Of a DNA stretch of 54,749 nt, positions 1 through 8,524 are shown piece after piece. The stretch comes from Candidatus Izemoplasma sp. (GTDB lineage Bacteria > Bacillota_I > Bacilli_A > Izemoplasmatales > Izemoplasmataceae): assembly GCA_029939945.1 (NCBI GenBank), contig JAOZRX010000007.1, positions 1-54,749 on the forward strand. The letters are read 5' to 3'. A model generated the notes under the pieces. The model saw only the letters and a program-made list of their open reading frames with translations, did no database searches and had not been told where the DNA came from. Both the position numbers and the translations under genes were made by a program. The stretch's first letter is position 1; each line of letters begins with the position of its first letter.

Positions 1-172
1 CCTTATCATACAGTTCCAGCCTCGCACATAAGAATTTCCTGGGCACATGGATAAACGAGTAGTGGCCATTCAAACAACAACCGGGTAAAGAATTATATAT
101 AATAAGCAGGTTTACAAGCTTTACGAGCGGTCTGACCGCAAGGAGCGAAAGTACTTTCCTTCAGCTATATCT
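1..172 (-). ncRNA. Possible structured RNA or leader, partial, unidentified
   Basis: This stretch holds no convincing ORF and is visibly richer in G+C than the rest of the window, which is typical of structured RNA in an A+T-rich genome. A leftward extended -10 box (179-187) would start a transcript near 172 that runs out of the window. The predicted RNA begins with a purine-rich segment, then has short hairpins: AAGGA/TCCTT and GCGG-TCAGA-CCGC on the minus strand (about 130-165). I could not match it to RNase P RNA, tmRNA, SRP RNA, rRNA, tRNA or a known riboswitch core. 6S RNA or a T-box-type leader remain possible, because most of the molecule would lie beyond position 1. Confidence 0.35.
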
Positions 173-178
173 AACTTA

Positions 179-187
179 ATTATAGCA
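179..187 (-). promoter_or_regulatory. Extended -10 promoter element, leftward
   Basis: The minus strand reads TGC-TATAAT here, matching the TGN-TATAAT element that recurs in this window. No clear -35 box is visible 17 bp upstream. It would drive the GC-rich segment at 1-172. Confidence 0.4.
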
Positions 188-284
188 CTAGGACTTCTTT
201 AAAAAATATAAGTAAAAAGAAAAGATTTAAAAAATGTATAAAATCATTGAGATCTTATACAAATATTATACGAGGAGCGATTAG

Positions 285-1673
285 ATGAAAACAAAAGTAA
301 AAGATCTCTATTCTCGTCATTTAGAGTTAGAACAACAAGTTGTAATATTATATGGGTGGATTAGAAATAATCGTGCTCAAAAAGAATTTGGATTTATTAA
401 TTTGAATGATGGAACCTTCTTTGAAACTATTCAAGTTGTTTACGAAAGTGAATTTCTTGAGAATTTTAAGGATGTTCAAAAATATCGTGTAGGTAGTTCT
501 ATAAAAGTTACAGGTATTTTAGTAAATACACCTACAATGAAACAACCATTTGAAATTAAATCTAGAAATATAGAATTGATTGGTGATTCATTAGAAGATT
601 ATCCAATTCAACCGAAAAGACATAGTCGTGAATTTTTGAGGGAAAACGCTCATCTAAGACCTAGAACAAACTTGTTTACAGCTGTATTTAGAGTTAGAAG
701 TATCTTAACTCACGCAATTCATACCTTTTTCCAAGAAAGAGATTTTATCCATGTTGCTGCCCCTTTAATTACTGCGAGTGATGCTGAAGGTGCTGGAGAA
801 GCATTCAAAGTAACAACTCTTAATTTGGACAATATTCCTAAGACTGAAGATGGAGAAGTTGATTATAAAAAAGACTTCTTTCAAAAAAAGGCTAACTTAA
901 CTGTATCAGGGCAACTTCAAGCAGAAGCTTTTGCTCTTGCATTTAAGGATGTTTATACATTTGGGCCTACATTTAGAGCTGAAAACTCAAATACAACCAC
1001 TCATGTAAGTGAATTTTGGATGATTGAGCCTGAAATTGCTTTCGCAGATATCCATGATGATATGCAGTTAGCAGAAGATATGGTTAAGTTTATTATTCAG
1101 TATGTGATGGAAAAAGCACCAAAAGAAATGGAATTCTTTAATAAATTTGTTCAAAAGGGCCTTTTAGAAAAGTTAAACAAAGTAGTTTCTAGTGATTTTA
1201 TAAGAATAACCCACAAAGAAGCTATTGATGTATTATTAAAGGCAAAAGTTAAATTTGAAAACTTACCAAGACAAGGAAAAGATTTAGCTACTGAACATGA
1301 AAAATACTTGGTAACTCATTTTGATGGTCCAGTTTTTGTAATTGATTGGCCAAAAGACATAAAAGCTTTCTATATGCGATTAAATGATGATTTAGAAACT
1401 GTAGCTGCGATGGATTTACTTGTCCCGGGCAGTGGAGAATTGATTGGGGGAAGCCAAAGAGAAGAAAGATTAGAATATTTAGAAAAAAGAATGAAAGAAA
1501 TGAATGTTCCTAAAGAAGATTTATGGTGGTATTTAGATCTTCGTAAATATGGTGGATGTAAACATGCAGGATTCGGGCTTGGATTTGATAGAATGTTAAT
1601 GTATATGACAGGAATTGAAAACATTAGAGACGTTATTCCTTTCCCAAGAACACCAAGAAATTGCGAATTTTAG
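285..1673 (+). CDS. asnS: Asparaginyl-tRNA synthetase
   Basis: Charges tRNA-Asn with asparagine in the cytoplasm (class IIb aminoacyl-tRNA synthetase). The 462-aa length is normal. The N-terminal OB-fold anticodon-binding domain spans about residues 1-110, with [14 protein letters not shown] near residue 24. The catalytic core shows motif 2 ([20 protein letters not shown], about residues 226-245) and motif 3 ([12 protein letters not shown]) near the C-terminus, ending in the typical [11 protein letters not shown]. The AEN and HVSEFW spellings favour AsnRS over AspRS. The ATG at 285 follows a GAGGAG Shine-Dalgarno at 272-277. It is a single gene closed by a hairpin terminator. Confidence 0.97.
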   Translation: MKTKVKDLYSRHLELEQQVVILYGWIRNNRAQKEFGFINLNDGTFFETIQVVYESEFLENFKDVQKYRVGSSIKVTGILVNTPTMKQPFEIKSRNIELIGDSLEDYPIQPKRHSREFLRENAHLRPRTNLFTAVFRVRSILTHAIHTFFQERDFIHVAAPLITASDAEGAGEAFKVTTLNLDNIPKTEDGEVDYKKDFFQKKANLTVSGQLQAEAFALAFKDVYTFGPTFRAENSNTTTHVSEFWMIEPEIAFADIHDDMQLAEDMVKFIIQYVMEKAPKEMEFFNKFVQKGLLEKLNKVVSSDFIRITHKEAIDVLLKAKVKFENLPRQGKDLATEHEKYLVTHFDGPVFVIDWPKDIKAFYMRLNDDLETVAAMDLLVPGSGELIGGSQREERLEYLEKRMKEMNVPKEDLWWYLDLRKYGGCKHAGFGLGFDRMLMYMTGIENIRDVIPFPRTPRNCEF

Positions 1674-1680
1674 TAAATTA

Positions 1681-1714
1681 AAAGAGAATCTCGAAAAATG
1701 AGATTCTCTTTTTT
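1681..1714. terminator. Bidirectional terminator, asnS / SPFH gene
   Basis: A perfect 12-bp stem (1681-1692 with 1700-1711) and a 7-nt loop are followed by T residues on the plus strand. The minus strand also ends in a T-rich run, so it can serve both convergent genes. Confidence 0.85.
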
Positions 1715-1721
1715 AGTGTAA

Positions 1722-2624
1722 TTATTTTTTAGTAGTTTTTAATGTTTCTGCAATTGTAGCAGTTAATCCAGTAATTCCTTGTAAGTCAGATGGAACAATT
1801 AATGTAGTTGATTGTCCATTTGCTACTTGAACCATTGCTTTGTAAGCTTCTAAACGTAAGAATGCTTCATCTGCTCCAGCTTTTTTGATTAATTGAATAC
1901 CTTTTGCAGTTGCATCTTGCACTTCGATAATCGCTTTAGCGCGACCTTCAGCTTCTTGAATTCTAACTTCTTTTTCTGCTTCTGCTCTTAAGATTGATGA
2001 TTCTTTGTCACCTTCAGCATTTAAGATTGCAGCTCTTTTTTGACCCTCTGCAATAAGAATTGCTTGACGACGTTCACGTTCAGCACGCATTTGTTTTTCC
2101 ATTGCTTCACGGATGTCCTTAGGTGGAATGATGTTTTTAACTTCGACACGGTGAATTTTAATTCCCCATGGATCTGTTGCTTCATCTAAGATGATTCTCA
2201 TTCTACTGTTGATTAAATCACGTGATGTTAGTGATTCATCTAATTCAAGTTCACCAATGATATTACGTAATGTAGTAGCTGTTAAGTTTTCAATAGCTCT
2301 CATTGGGTTGTGAACACCATAAGTAAATAATTTTGGATCTGTTATTTGGAAAAATACTACTGTATCAATTTGCATTGTAACGTTATCTTTTGTGATAACT
2401 GGTTGTGGTGGGAAATCTACTACTTGTTCTTTAATTGATACTTTTTTAGAAATTCTGTCAACAACCGGAATAACAAAATATATTCCTACATTCAATGTCT
2501 TGTGATACGCTCCTAATCTTTCAATTACGTAACGATTTGATTGTTGAACAATTGTAAATGCAGAACCAATGAGTATCAACAATAATACGATCATAATTAT
2601 TAGAATAATGTAACCTAATGGCAT
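1722..2624 (-). CDS. SPFH/stomatin-like membrane protein (slipin, QmcA-like)
   Basis: A 300-aa protein with one N-terminal membrane segment (about residues 4-26), then a stomatin/prohibitin/flotillin/HflC (SPFH) domain (about 27-190, including the ERLGAYHKTL and PVVDRISKKV segments) and a charged coiled coil rich in Ala/Glu/Lys/Arg (about 170-240). Such proteins oligomerise in the membrane and organise protease or microdomain assemblies. The start is set by AAGGAGG directly upstream. It is the last gene of a leftward block with NfeD, the family's usual partner, and an RDD protein. The exact cellular role cannot be told from sequence. Confidence 0.9.
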   Translation of the reverse strand: MPLGYIILIIMIVLLLILIGSAFTIVQQSNRYVIERLGAYHKTLNVGIYFVIPVVDRISKKVSIKEQVVDFPPQPVITKDNVTMQIDTVVFFQITDPKLFTYGVHNPMRAIENLTATTLRNIIGELELDESLTSRDLINSRMRIILDEATDPWGIKIHRVEVKNIIPPKDIREAMEKQMRAERERRQAILIAEGQKRAAILNAEGDKESSILRAEAEKEVRIQEAEGRAKAIIEVQDATAKGIQLIKKAGADEAFLRLEAYKAMVQVANGQSTTLIVPSDLQGITGLTATIAETLKTTKK

Positions 2625-2672
2625 AATAATCCTCCTTATTAATCTTCCTTTTTTATTTTTTTGAATCTTTGC

Positions 2673-3281
2673 TTAAAACGGATAACTTATACCTGAATAC
2701 CTTAATTCAGTTTCAGATAAGTAGTCTCTGATTGTTTTTTTCTTTCTTGAGAACATAATTAAGCCCATATCTATGGCTATTCCTGCTGAGAAAGTAAACA
2801 TCCAAAAAACTGTCTTCCATAAAAACTCTCTAAGTAATAATGTGAACCAGTTAATCTTACCAAATAGTTCAATTTTCATAAGTTTTCTACCAAATGTTTG
2901 GCCCTTAAATATTAAGTGATAAAAATAATTAAGTATACTGAAACTAACAAAGAAATAAAGAGCTACATTAAGATAGTATGCTAAAATCATTTCTGTATAA
3001 TCTTGATTATCAGTATTAAAATCTTCTCTTAATGTTGTTGTTAGAGTCTCATACTCTGTTAAAGTAACTTCTTCTAAATCAAGCTGATCACCATAAATAT
3101 TAAGTGTTTCATAATAATCATCCATGTTTTCCTGATAGATAATAAAATCCTCATCATAGTTTGGATAATGTGATTTTAATAAATCCCCTACAAAAAAGGT
3201 AAGTAATAAACTTAATGTCAAGATTATTGGCATTGCGTCTACTAAAAATGCTGCTAAGCGTCTAAAAAAGCCTACTCTCAT
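2673..3281 (-). CDS. RDD-family membrane protein
   Basis: A 202-aa integral membrane protein. The family's diagnostic charged positions are visible: FFRRLAAFLVDAMPI at the N-terminus (Arg...Asp) and GQTFGRKLMKIEL followed by TIRDYLSETELR near the C-terminus. About three to four hydrophobic segments are seen. An acidic, Tyr-rich loop of about 60 residues (about 40-100) lies between the first two. RDD proteins have been linked to ion/proton exchange and stress in some bacteria, but the function here is unassigned. Its ATG overlaps the TGA stop of nfeD (ATGA), indicating translational coupling. Confidence 0.82.
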   Translation of the reverse strand: MRVGFFRRLAAFLVDAMPIILTLSLLLTFFVGDLLKSHYPNYDEDFIIYQENMDDYYETLNIYGDQLDLEEVTLTEYETLTTTLREDFNTDNQDYTEMILAYYLNVALYFFVSFSILNYFYHLIFKGQTFGRKLMKIELFGKINWFTLLLREFLWKTVFWMFTFSAGIAIDMGLIMFSRKKKTIRDYLSETELRYSGISYPF

Positions 3282-3712
3282 GAAATCCTATCAACAATTA
3301 GTTTAACGCCTTCAATAGCAAGTACTTCGACTTTTTCTTCAACTATAATGTCTTCGTCTCCTGATGTAATAGCTAGCCAAAACTTACCATCGATTTTTAC
3401 TTCTCCTCTTTCACCCACATTGATATCTTTAGTACATACTGCAACTTTACCAACTAACCGATCTGTGTTGGTGGAAATTACATTTGTTTTTAAATAATTC
3501 TTTACGATTGGGCGAACACTTATTAATAAGACTAAAGAAACAACAACAAACGCTATTATTTGTCCTATTGGGTGTAATCCAACCAAAGCTAAAATGAAAG
3601 CTATTAACCCCCCCGCACTAAACCAAATACTAGCTAAGTCCATAGTGTTAATTTCAATTAATGCTGCTAAAATAATAACTGCAAACCATACAATAATCAT
3701 AATCTCTTCCAT
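3278..3712 (-). CDS. NfeD family membrane protein
   Basis: A 144-aa protein of the short NfeD type: two to three transmembrane helices in the first ~75 residues, then a C-terminal OB-like beta-barrel (about 80-144, with RLVGKVAVCTKDINVGERGE). NfeD proteins are encoded beside SPFH proteins and are thought to bind or anchor them. The partner SPFH gene is two genes downstream. The start at 3712 is supported by a GGAGG located at the end of the upstream ORF (start spacing about 8 nt). It lacks the ClpP-like serine protease domain of long NfeD proteins. Confidence 0.88.
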   Translation of the reverse strand: MEEIMIIVWFAVIILAALIEINTMDLASIWFSAGGLIAFILALVGLHPIGQIIAFVVVSLVLLISVRPIVKNYLKTNVISTNTDRLVGKVAVCTKDINVGERGEVKIDGKFWLAITSGDEDIIVEEKVEVLAIEGVKLIVDRIS

Positions 3713-3715
3713 AAT

Positions 3716-4096
3716 TTACACCTCCGGTTGATTCAAATCAATAACTAATGCAGACTCTTCTTTATTCCATTTAGTTTTAAATTTGAATGACTTGTTATCG
3801 CCTAACTCTACACCTACTAAGTTGGCAATCTCTTTCATGAATTTCTTGTTGCATACCCTAGCATAACTAGGTTTCACTGTAATTTTATGTCTTTTCTCTT
3901 CTGGAATTGCGCCTATATCGTGTTCTTCTTTAGAGATTGGCTTAACTGCAACTTTTTTTGAATCAGGATCAAGACCAAGTAAAACACTAAATGCATGATC
4001 AAAATGTGAACTAGCAGATTTATTTAGCGTGATGTTTGATTCATATAATGTAGCAACGCCGTCTTTTGGTTTTTTTGATGCCCATACGAATGACAT
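3716..4096 (-). CDS. Conserved-looking protein of unknown function, 126 aa
   Basis: I do not recognise this family. It is soluble and basic-to-neutral, with no membrane segment or signal peptide. It has a Ser/Asn-rich N-terminal part (YESNITLNKSASSHFDHAFS), a middle part with VAVKPISKEEHDIGAIPEEK, and a C-terminal half rich in Lys/Phe. It is first in the leftward block with nfeD, rdd and the SPFH gene, only 3 bp before nfeD, so it is surely co-transcribed with them. The start is firm: a perfect AGGAGGTGA precedes the ATG and a good promoter lies about 40 bp upstream. Confidence 0.8.
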   Translation of the reverse strand: MSFVWASKKPKDGVATLYESNITLNKSASSHFDHAFSVLLGLDPDSKKVAVKPISKEEHDIGAIPEEKRHKITVKPSYARVCNKKFMKEIANLVGVELGDNKSFKFKTKWNKEESALVIDLNQPEV

Positions 4097-4137
4097 AAAT
4101 TCACCTCCTATATTTTTTTCATAACCGTTATATCATA

Positions 4138-4166
4138 ATTATAACTGTAAATAAGAAAAAATACAA
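4138..4166 (-). promoter_or_regulatory. Promoter for the 126-aa protein/nfeD/RDD/SPFH block
   Basis: Minus strand: -35-like TTGTAT (4161-4166), a 17-bp spacer, and a perfect -10 TATAAT (4138-4143), about 40 bp ahead of the start at 4096. Confidence 0.65.
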
Positions 4167-4254
4167 GAAAATTATTTATTATTATTTTTATTTATTGAGT
4201 TACGATTTTTTTATTGCTTTATGATGTTGTAGTTATAGGATTAATCATTATTTC

Positions 4255-5604
4255 TTATTTTCCAAGACAGAATTTTGAAAATAACTCTTCTAATAAACTA
4301 GTTGTTGAAGTATCTCCAATAATTTCTCCTAAAGTACTCCACGCGTTCTTTAAATCAATTTCTACCATATCAATAGGTAGTTCATCTTTTATTGCTTTTA
4401 GGGCGTCTTTAAGGGACATAAGTGCTTCATTAAGTTTTGATATGTGTCTTGCATTAGAAATATATGTTTGATCAATTAAATTTACTTCTCCACTTAAAAA
4501 CATTTGTTTAATCATATTTTCTAGATCATCAATTCCTGTTTTGTTTAGTGCACTTACTGCAATGCTGTGTTTAAATGTATGAGCTAATTCTTTGTTTAAA
4601 TCTGTTTTATTGATAATGATAATTCTTTTTTTGTCTTTTGTTAAATCAAGAAGTTTTTCATCATCAGTTGATAGAAGCTGATTGTTATCTAGTACAAACA
4701 ATATTAATTCAGCTTCATTAATAACTGATTTTGCTTTATCAATACCGATTTTCTCAATAAAATCGTCTGATTCTCTAATTCCGGCAGTATCTATTAAATT
4801 CAGAATGATTCCGCCGATATTGATACTTCCCTCAACTATATCTCTTGTTGTACCTTGTATTTCGGTTACAATGGCTTTATCTTCACGTAGTAATGCATTT
4901 AGTAAACTTGATTTTCCGACGTTTGGTTTTCCAATAATGGCTGTTTTAACACCATCTTTAATAACTTTACCATAATTTGCTTTTTCTAGTAGATTATTAA
5001 TATTTTCTAGTAAATCTTTAATTTTTGGTTTGATAATTATATTCGATAACTCAATTACATCATCGTATTCTGGGTAATCTATATTTACTTCTATATGGGC
5101 AATAATATTAAGCAATTTAGTTCTTAATCCAACAATTAATTTGAAGATTTCACCATCTAATCCTTTATTTGCTAGGGAAAGACTTAAATCTGATTTAGCT
5201 TCAATAATATCCATTACTGCTTCCGCTTGAGTTAAATCTATTCTTCCACTTAAAAATGCTCTTTCAGTAAATTCGCCTGGATTAGCGCTTCTTGCTCCTT
5301 CAAGTAATAAGGTTTCAAGAATTTTATTAGCTACAAATACTCCTCCATGGCAATTAATCTCAACGATATCTTCAGTTGTAAATGTTTTTGGTGCCTTAAA
5401 AACAGTAATTAATACCTCATCGATATTTTTGCCGTTGTAGTTAATATGTCCGTAATGTACAGTATGAGTTGCTACTTCTTTAAGATTTGGCCCAGTAAAA
5501 ATCTTATTTACTATTTCAAAAGATTTATCTCCACTTAATCTAACAATGCTGATTGCACCTTGTCCTAATGCAGAGGAGATTTGAGCGATTGTATCATTCA
5601 TCAT
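4255..5604 (-). CDS. mnmE: tRNA modification GTPase MnmE
   Basis: Works with MnmG to install the (carboxymethyl)aminomethyl group on the wobble uridine of certain tRNAs. About 449 aa, normal length. An N-terminal tetrahydrofolate-binding domain (about 1-115) is followed by a helical domain interrupted by a Ras-like G domain with GKPNVGKS, TTRDI, DTAGIRES and NKTD. The C-terminus ends in FCLGK, the family's catalytic Cys motif (usually C[IL]GK). A GTG nine bases upstream is in frame but lies inside the AGGTGA Shine-Dalgarno, so I place the start at the ATG at 5604. MnmG is not in the window. Confidence 0.95.
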   Translation of the reverse strand: MMNDTIAQISSALGQGAISIVRLSGDKSFEIVNKIFTGPNLKEVATHTVHYGHINYNGKNIDEVLITVFKAPKTFTTEDIVEINCHGGVFVANKILETLLLEGARSANPGEFTERAFLSGRIDLTQAEAVMDIIEAKSDLSLSLANKGLDGEIFKLIVGLRTKLLNIIAHIEVNIDYPEYDDVIELSNIIIKPKIKDLLENINNLLEKANYGKVIKDGVKTAIIGKPNVGKSSLLNALLREDKAIVTEIQGTTRDIVEGSINIGGIILNLIDTAGIRESDDFIEKIGIDKAKSVINEAELILFVLDNNQLLSTDDEKLLDLTKDKKRIIIINKTDLNKELAHTFKHSIAVSALNKTGIDDLENMIKQMFLSGEVNLIDQTYISNARHISKLNEALMSLKDALKAIKDELPIDMVEIDLKNAWSTLGEIIGDTSTTSLLEELFSKFCLGK

Positions 5605-5620
5605 AAATATCACCTAATTT

Positions 5621-5629
5621 ATTATATCA
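5621..5629 (-). promoter_or_regulatory. Extended -10 promoter element of mnmE
   Basis: The minus strand reads TGA-TATAAT 17 bp upstream of the mnmE start. No obvious -35 box is present. It implies a very short leader. Confidence 0.5.
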
Positions 5630-5647
5630 CAATCTTAATTTTTATAG

Positions 5648-5653
5648 TATAAT
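5648..5653 (+). promoter_or_regulatory. -10 box for the 159-aa membrane protein gene
   Basis: A perfect TATAAT lies 17 bp before the ATG at 5671, divergent from the mnmE promoter. No -35 match is seen. Confidence 0.4.
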
Positions 5654-5670
5654 ACTTCTAGGTGATAATT

Positions 5671-6150
5671 ATGAATCCAAAAAAAGGTTATAGATATTAT
5701 GCAATTGTATTTTTATTCTCAGTATTCGCATTAGGTCTTTATGTAGGGTATTTGGCTCTTAAAGAAGGAAGTATTGATTATGATTTAGTTAATTCTTTAA
5801 TGCTAGTTCCGTTAATGTTTACATTATTTTTGTTTGTATTTGATTTAATTTTTGAAAAGATATTTCCCTCAAAAGCAAAACAAGGAAATGATCAATTTCA
5901 AATCTATCTAGATCGAGTTGGTAAAGCAATAACTGATCAGTGTGAGTTTGGGATTGAAGATTACCGTAGATTAAGAGGAAATTCCAGTTTTCAAAAATCA
6001 GTTGAACAAGCTTATAAAATTATAATAGATGGTGAAACTGAAGAAATTAATTTTCTATTCTTGGATAAGAAATTCAAGAAAAATACGAATGAGTATATAG
6101 CTTTATTAGTAGTCGTTAATGAAGTAAAAGAAATGATAGAAAATTCATGA
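5671..6150 (+). CDS. Small membrane protein of unknown function
   Basis: About 159 aa. Two hydrophobic helices (about residues 8-27 and 39-60) are followed by a cytoplasm-facing soluble domain of about 95 residues with mixed charge (QIYLDRVGKAITDQCEFGIE). I do not recognise a family. The in-frame GTG at 5662 is part of the AGGTGA Shine-Dalgarno, so the ATG at 5671 is the likely start. It ends in TGA, showing TGA is a stop here. A terminator separates it from dnaX. Confidence 0.72.
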   Translation: MNPKKGYRYYAIVFLFSVFALGLYVGYLALKEGSIDYDLVNSLMLVPLMFTLFLFVFDLIFEKIFPSKAKQGNDQFQIYLDRVGKAITDQCEFGIEDYRRLRGNSSFQKSVEQAYKIIIDGETEEINFLFLDKKFKKNTNEYIALLVVVNEVKEMIENS

Positions 6151-6180
6151 AAAGACTATTAAAACCAGTCTTTTTGTTTT
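6151..6180 (+). terminator. Terminator upstream of dnaX
   Basis: Stem AAAGACT (6151-6157) with AGTCTTT (6167-6173), then a T-rich run. The -10 of dnaX (TATAAT at 6180-6185) begins at the end of the T-tract. Confidence 0.6.
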
Positions 6181-6224
6181 ATAATAGAATTACGTTCCAA
6201 AATTCTTAAAAGAGGTGGCAAAAC

Positions 6225-8204
6225 ATGGCTTACAAGGCATTATATCGTACTTATAGACCGGCAACTTTTGATGAAATTGCTGGACAAGAACACATTACAA
6301 AAACATTTAAGAATGCTTTAAAAAATAATAAGATTGCACATGCATATTTGTTTAGTGGACCAAGAGGGACAGGAAAAACATCAATAGCTAAGATAATTGC
6401 TAAAGCTGTTAACTGTGAAAAAGCCCCGATTGAGAATCCATGTAACGAATGTGATATTTGTCGTGGAATAGAAGATAACTCAATAAGTGATGTTATTGAA
6501 ATAGATGCAGCAAGCAATAATGGTGTAGACGAAATAAGAGAAATAAGAGATAAAGTTAAGTACTTACCAGGAGTTGGAAAATATAAAGTATATATTATAG
6601 ATGAGGTCCACATGTTAAGTACTGGAGCTTTTAACGCGCTATTAAAAACATTAGAAGAACCTCCTAAACACGTTATATTCATTTTAGCAACGACAGAACC
6701 TCATAAAATCCCAGCGACAATTCATTCTCGCTGTCAAAGATTTGATTTTAGAGGAGTAAGTGTACCAGATATGATTGCTAGATTAAACACAATTGTAAAA
6801 GAAGAAAATATCGCTGTTGAAAAAGAGGCTATTAAAGTAATCGCAGAAAGCGCAGAAGGCGGAATGAGAGACGCAATAAGTTTGCTTGATCAAGTTGTGT
6901 CATATACCGATACAAAAGTTACTGTTTTAGATGTGCATGCAATTAAAGGTACTGTATCAAACGAAAAACTATTAAATATCGTAAACTCGATTTTTGAAAA
7001 TAATGCAATTTCGGCAATTAAACAGCTTGATGACCTTGTTTTACTTGGAAAAGAAGCTCCAAGACTTGTTGATAACTTAATCAAATTTTACCGTGATTTA
7101 TTAATATTTAAGAATGTAAATACAGAAGAAAATGATCAATTACTATTCACAGAGCCTACTTTTATTGATTTATCAAAAAAAATAAGTAATAATCTTATAT
7201 TCTTTTACATTGATACATTAAATAAAGCTCAAAATGATATGAAATGGACGAACAACTCAAAATTATTTATGGAATTAGCATTAATAAAGATGGTTGATAA
7301 AGTTGAGAAACAAGAAATTGTAATTGCTGATGAATTCAAATCATTAAAAGAGGAAATTGAGGATTTACGACAAAAAATAGATTCTTATAAGTATGTTCCT
7401 CCTGTTGAAAAGAACTTTATTGAAGAGAAGTTAGAACAACAACAAAACCAACAAGAAGATGATCAACCAAGTTTTGAGGAAATCCCGTCATTTAAACCTT
7501 CTACCCTTGAGAAAGAAATAGAAAAGGAAGTTGTTGAGGAAATTGCTAAAAAAGAAGATTCAAGGGAAGAACACATTATAGACAAAAAACCTTTATATAC
7601 AAAAGAAGATATTGAGGAACCGGTTGTCAAAGAAGAACCTGAAGAAGAGATAAATCTATTTAATACAACAATTGAAGAAGTAATAATTAAGAAAACGCCA
7701 TATTCTACATATGATATAAGATATGTTGAAGATGTACTTAATAACGCAAATAGAGAAGTAAAAATATCAATGAATATGCGCTGGTTTGATATTGAAAGAG
7801 AAGCTACTAGTACTAACTTATCTTTTGCAAGAATGATTACAGAGGGTAGACTTTGTGCTACGGATGGTAAAATGGCTATAATAGAGTACTTATCTCCATC
7901 ACTTTGCAATAGAATGATGAAACCAGAAATCAAAAAACAAATAATAAAGATATTAAGCGAGTTTTATAATAAAGAAATTGATTTTTTAGCTTTACCAAAA
8001 GTTGTTTGGGAAGAAAAATCTCAAGAGTTTATTAAAAAATGGAAACAAGGAGAAACAAATATTAGATTATCTCCAATAAATCATTCTGGTCTAAAAGAGA
8101 TGCCTAAAATTAAACATGATATTGAAGATATGACACCAGATAGCGTTAAAGAAGCTATCAATATATTTGGATCAGATGTTGTAAAAGTTAAGAAAGGGGA
8201 ATAG
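6225..8204 (+). CDS. dnaX: DNA polymerase III subunit gamma/tau
   Basis: Clamp-loader ATPase of the replisome. 659 aa, ATG after GAGGTGG. An AAA+ module occupies about residues 1-240 with Walker A GPRGTGKTS, a four-Cys zinc module (CEKAPIENPCNECDICRG), Walker B YIIDEVHML and sensor 1 ATTEPHKIP, then the clamp-loader lid and collar to about 370. The rest is an acidic low-complexity linker (about 390-490, Glu/Lys rich) and a C-terminal tau-like domain that would bind the polymerase. It is first in an operon with ybaB and recR, a common Firmicutes order. Confidence 0.96.
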   Translation: MAYKALYRTYRPATFDEIAGQEHITKTFKNALKNNKIAHAYLFSGPRGTGKTSIAKIIAKAVNCEKAPIENPCNECDICRGIEDNSISDVIEIDAASNNGVDEIREIRDKVKYLPGVGKYKVYIIDEVHMLSTGAFNALLKTLEEPPKHVIFILATTEPHKIPATIHSRCQRFDFRGVSVPDMIARLNTIVKEENIAVEKEAIKVIAESAEGGMRDAISLLDQVVSYTDTKVTVLDVHAIKGTVSNEKLLNIVNSIFENNAISAIKQLDDLVLLGKEAPRLVDNLIKFYRDLLIFKNVNTEENDQLLFTEPTFIDLSKKISNNLIFFYIDTLNKAQNDMKWTNNSKLFMELALIKMVDKVEKQEIVIADEFKSLKEEIEDLRQKIDSYKYVPPVEKNFIEEKLEQQQNQQEDDQPSFEEIPSFKPSTLEKEIEKEVVEEIAKKEDSREEHIIDKKPLYTKEDIEEPVVKEEPEEEINLFNTTIEEVIIKKTPYSTYDIRYVEDVLNNANREVKISMNMRWFDIEREATSTNLSFARMITEGRLCATDGKMAIIEYLSPSLCNRMMKPEIKKQIIKILSEFYNKEIDFLALPKVVWEEKSQEFIKKWKQGETNIRLSPINHSGLKEMPKIKHDIEDMTPDSVKEAINIFGSDVVKVKKGE

Positions 8205-8206
8205 AT

Positions 8207-8512
8207 ATGAATCCCGGAATGATAAAAAAACTACAAAAAATGCAAAGAGACATGGTAAGAGCACAACAAGAACTAGAAGCATCAACTTTTTATGGTAGTG
8301 CAGGTGGACAAATGGTTAAAGTTGAGTTTACAGGTAATAAAAAAATGACTAATATTGAAATAAATCCTGAAGCAATTGAGTTAGAAGAAGATTTAGAAAT
8401 GCTTCAAGATACAATTATTTCTGCAGTAAATGATTGTATCAGAAAAATAGATGAAGAGACAGAGAGTGTAATGTCTGAATTTACCGGTGGAGGAATGCCA
8501 GGGTTATTCTAA
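8207..8512 (+). CDS. YbaB/EbfC nucleoid-associated protein
   Basis: 101 aa, the family's usual size. It forms dimers that bind DNA. The N-terminal helix (IKKLQKMQRDMVRAQQELEA) leads to the conserved core TFYGSAGGQMVKVEFTGNKK and ends in a Gly-rich tail (FTGGGMPGLF). The gene starts 2 bp after dnaX ends and precedes recR by 12 bp, the conserved dnaX-ybaB-recR order seen across bacteria. Its place between a replication and a repair gene fits a role in DNA maintenance. Confidence 0.93.
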   Translation: MNPGMIKKLQKMQRDMVRAQQELEASTFYGSAGGQMVKVEFTGNKKMTNIEINPEAIELEEDLEMLQDTIISAVNDCIRKIDEETESVMSEFTGGGMPGLF

Positions 8513-8524
8513 GGAAGTGAAAAT

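Noticed and set aside
1-172. RNase P RNA, tmRNA or T-box on the minus strand
   Set aside because: GAAGGAAAGTAC only loosely resembles the RNase P core or T-box stem I. The other conserved blocks (for example the T-box GGTGGNACCGCG element) are not in the visible part.
5604-5613. GTG start adding three residues to mnmE (same pattern at 5662, 9193, 11589, 28975, 42619, 46876 and 54255)
   Set aside because: In each case the GTG is inside the AGGTG-type Shine-Dalgarno sequence, and a well-spaced ATG follows.
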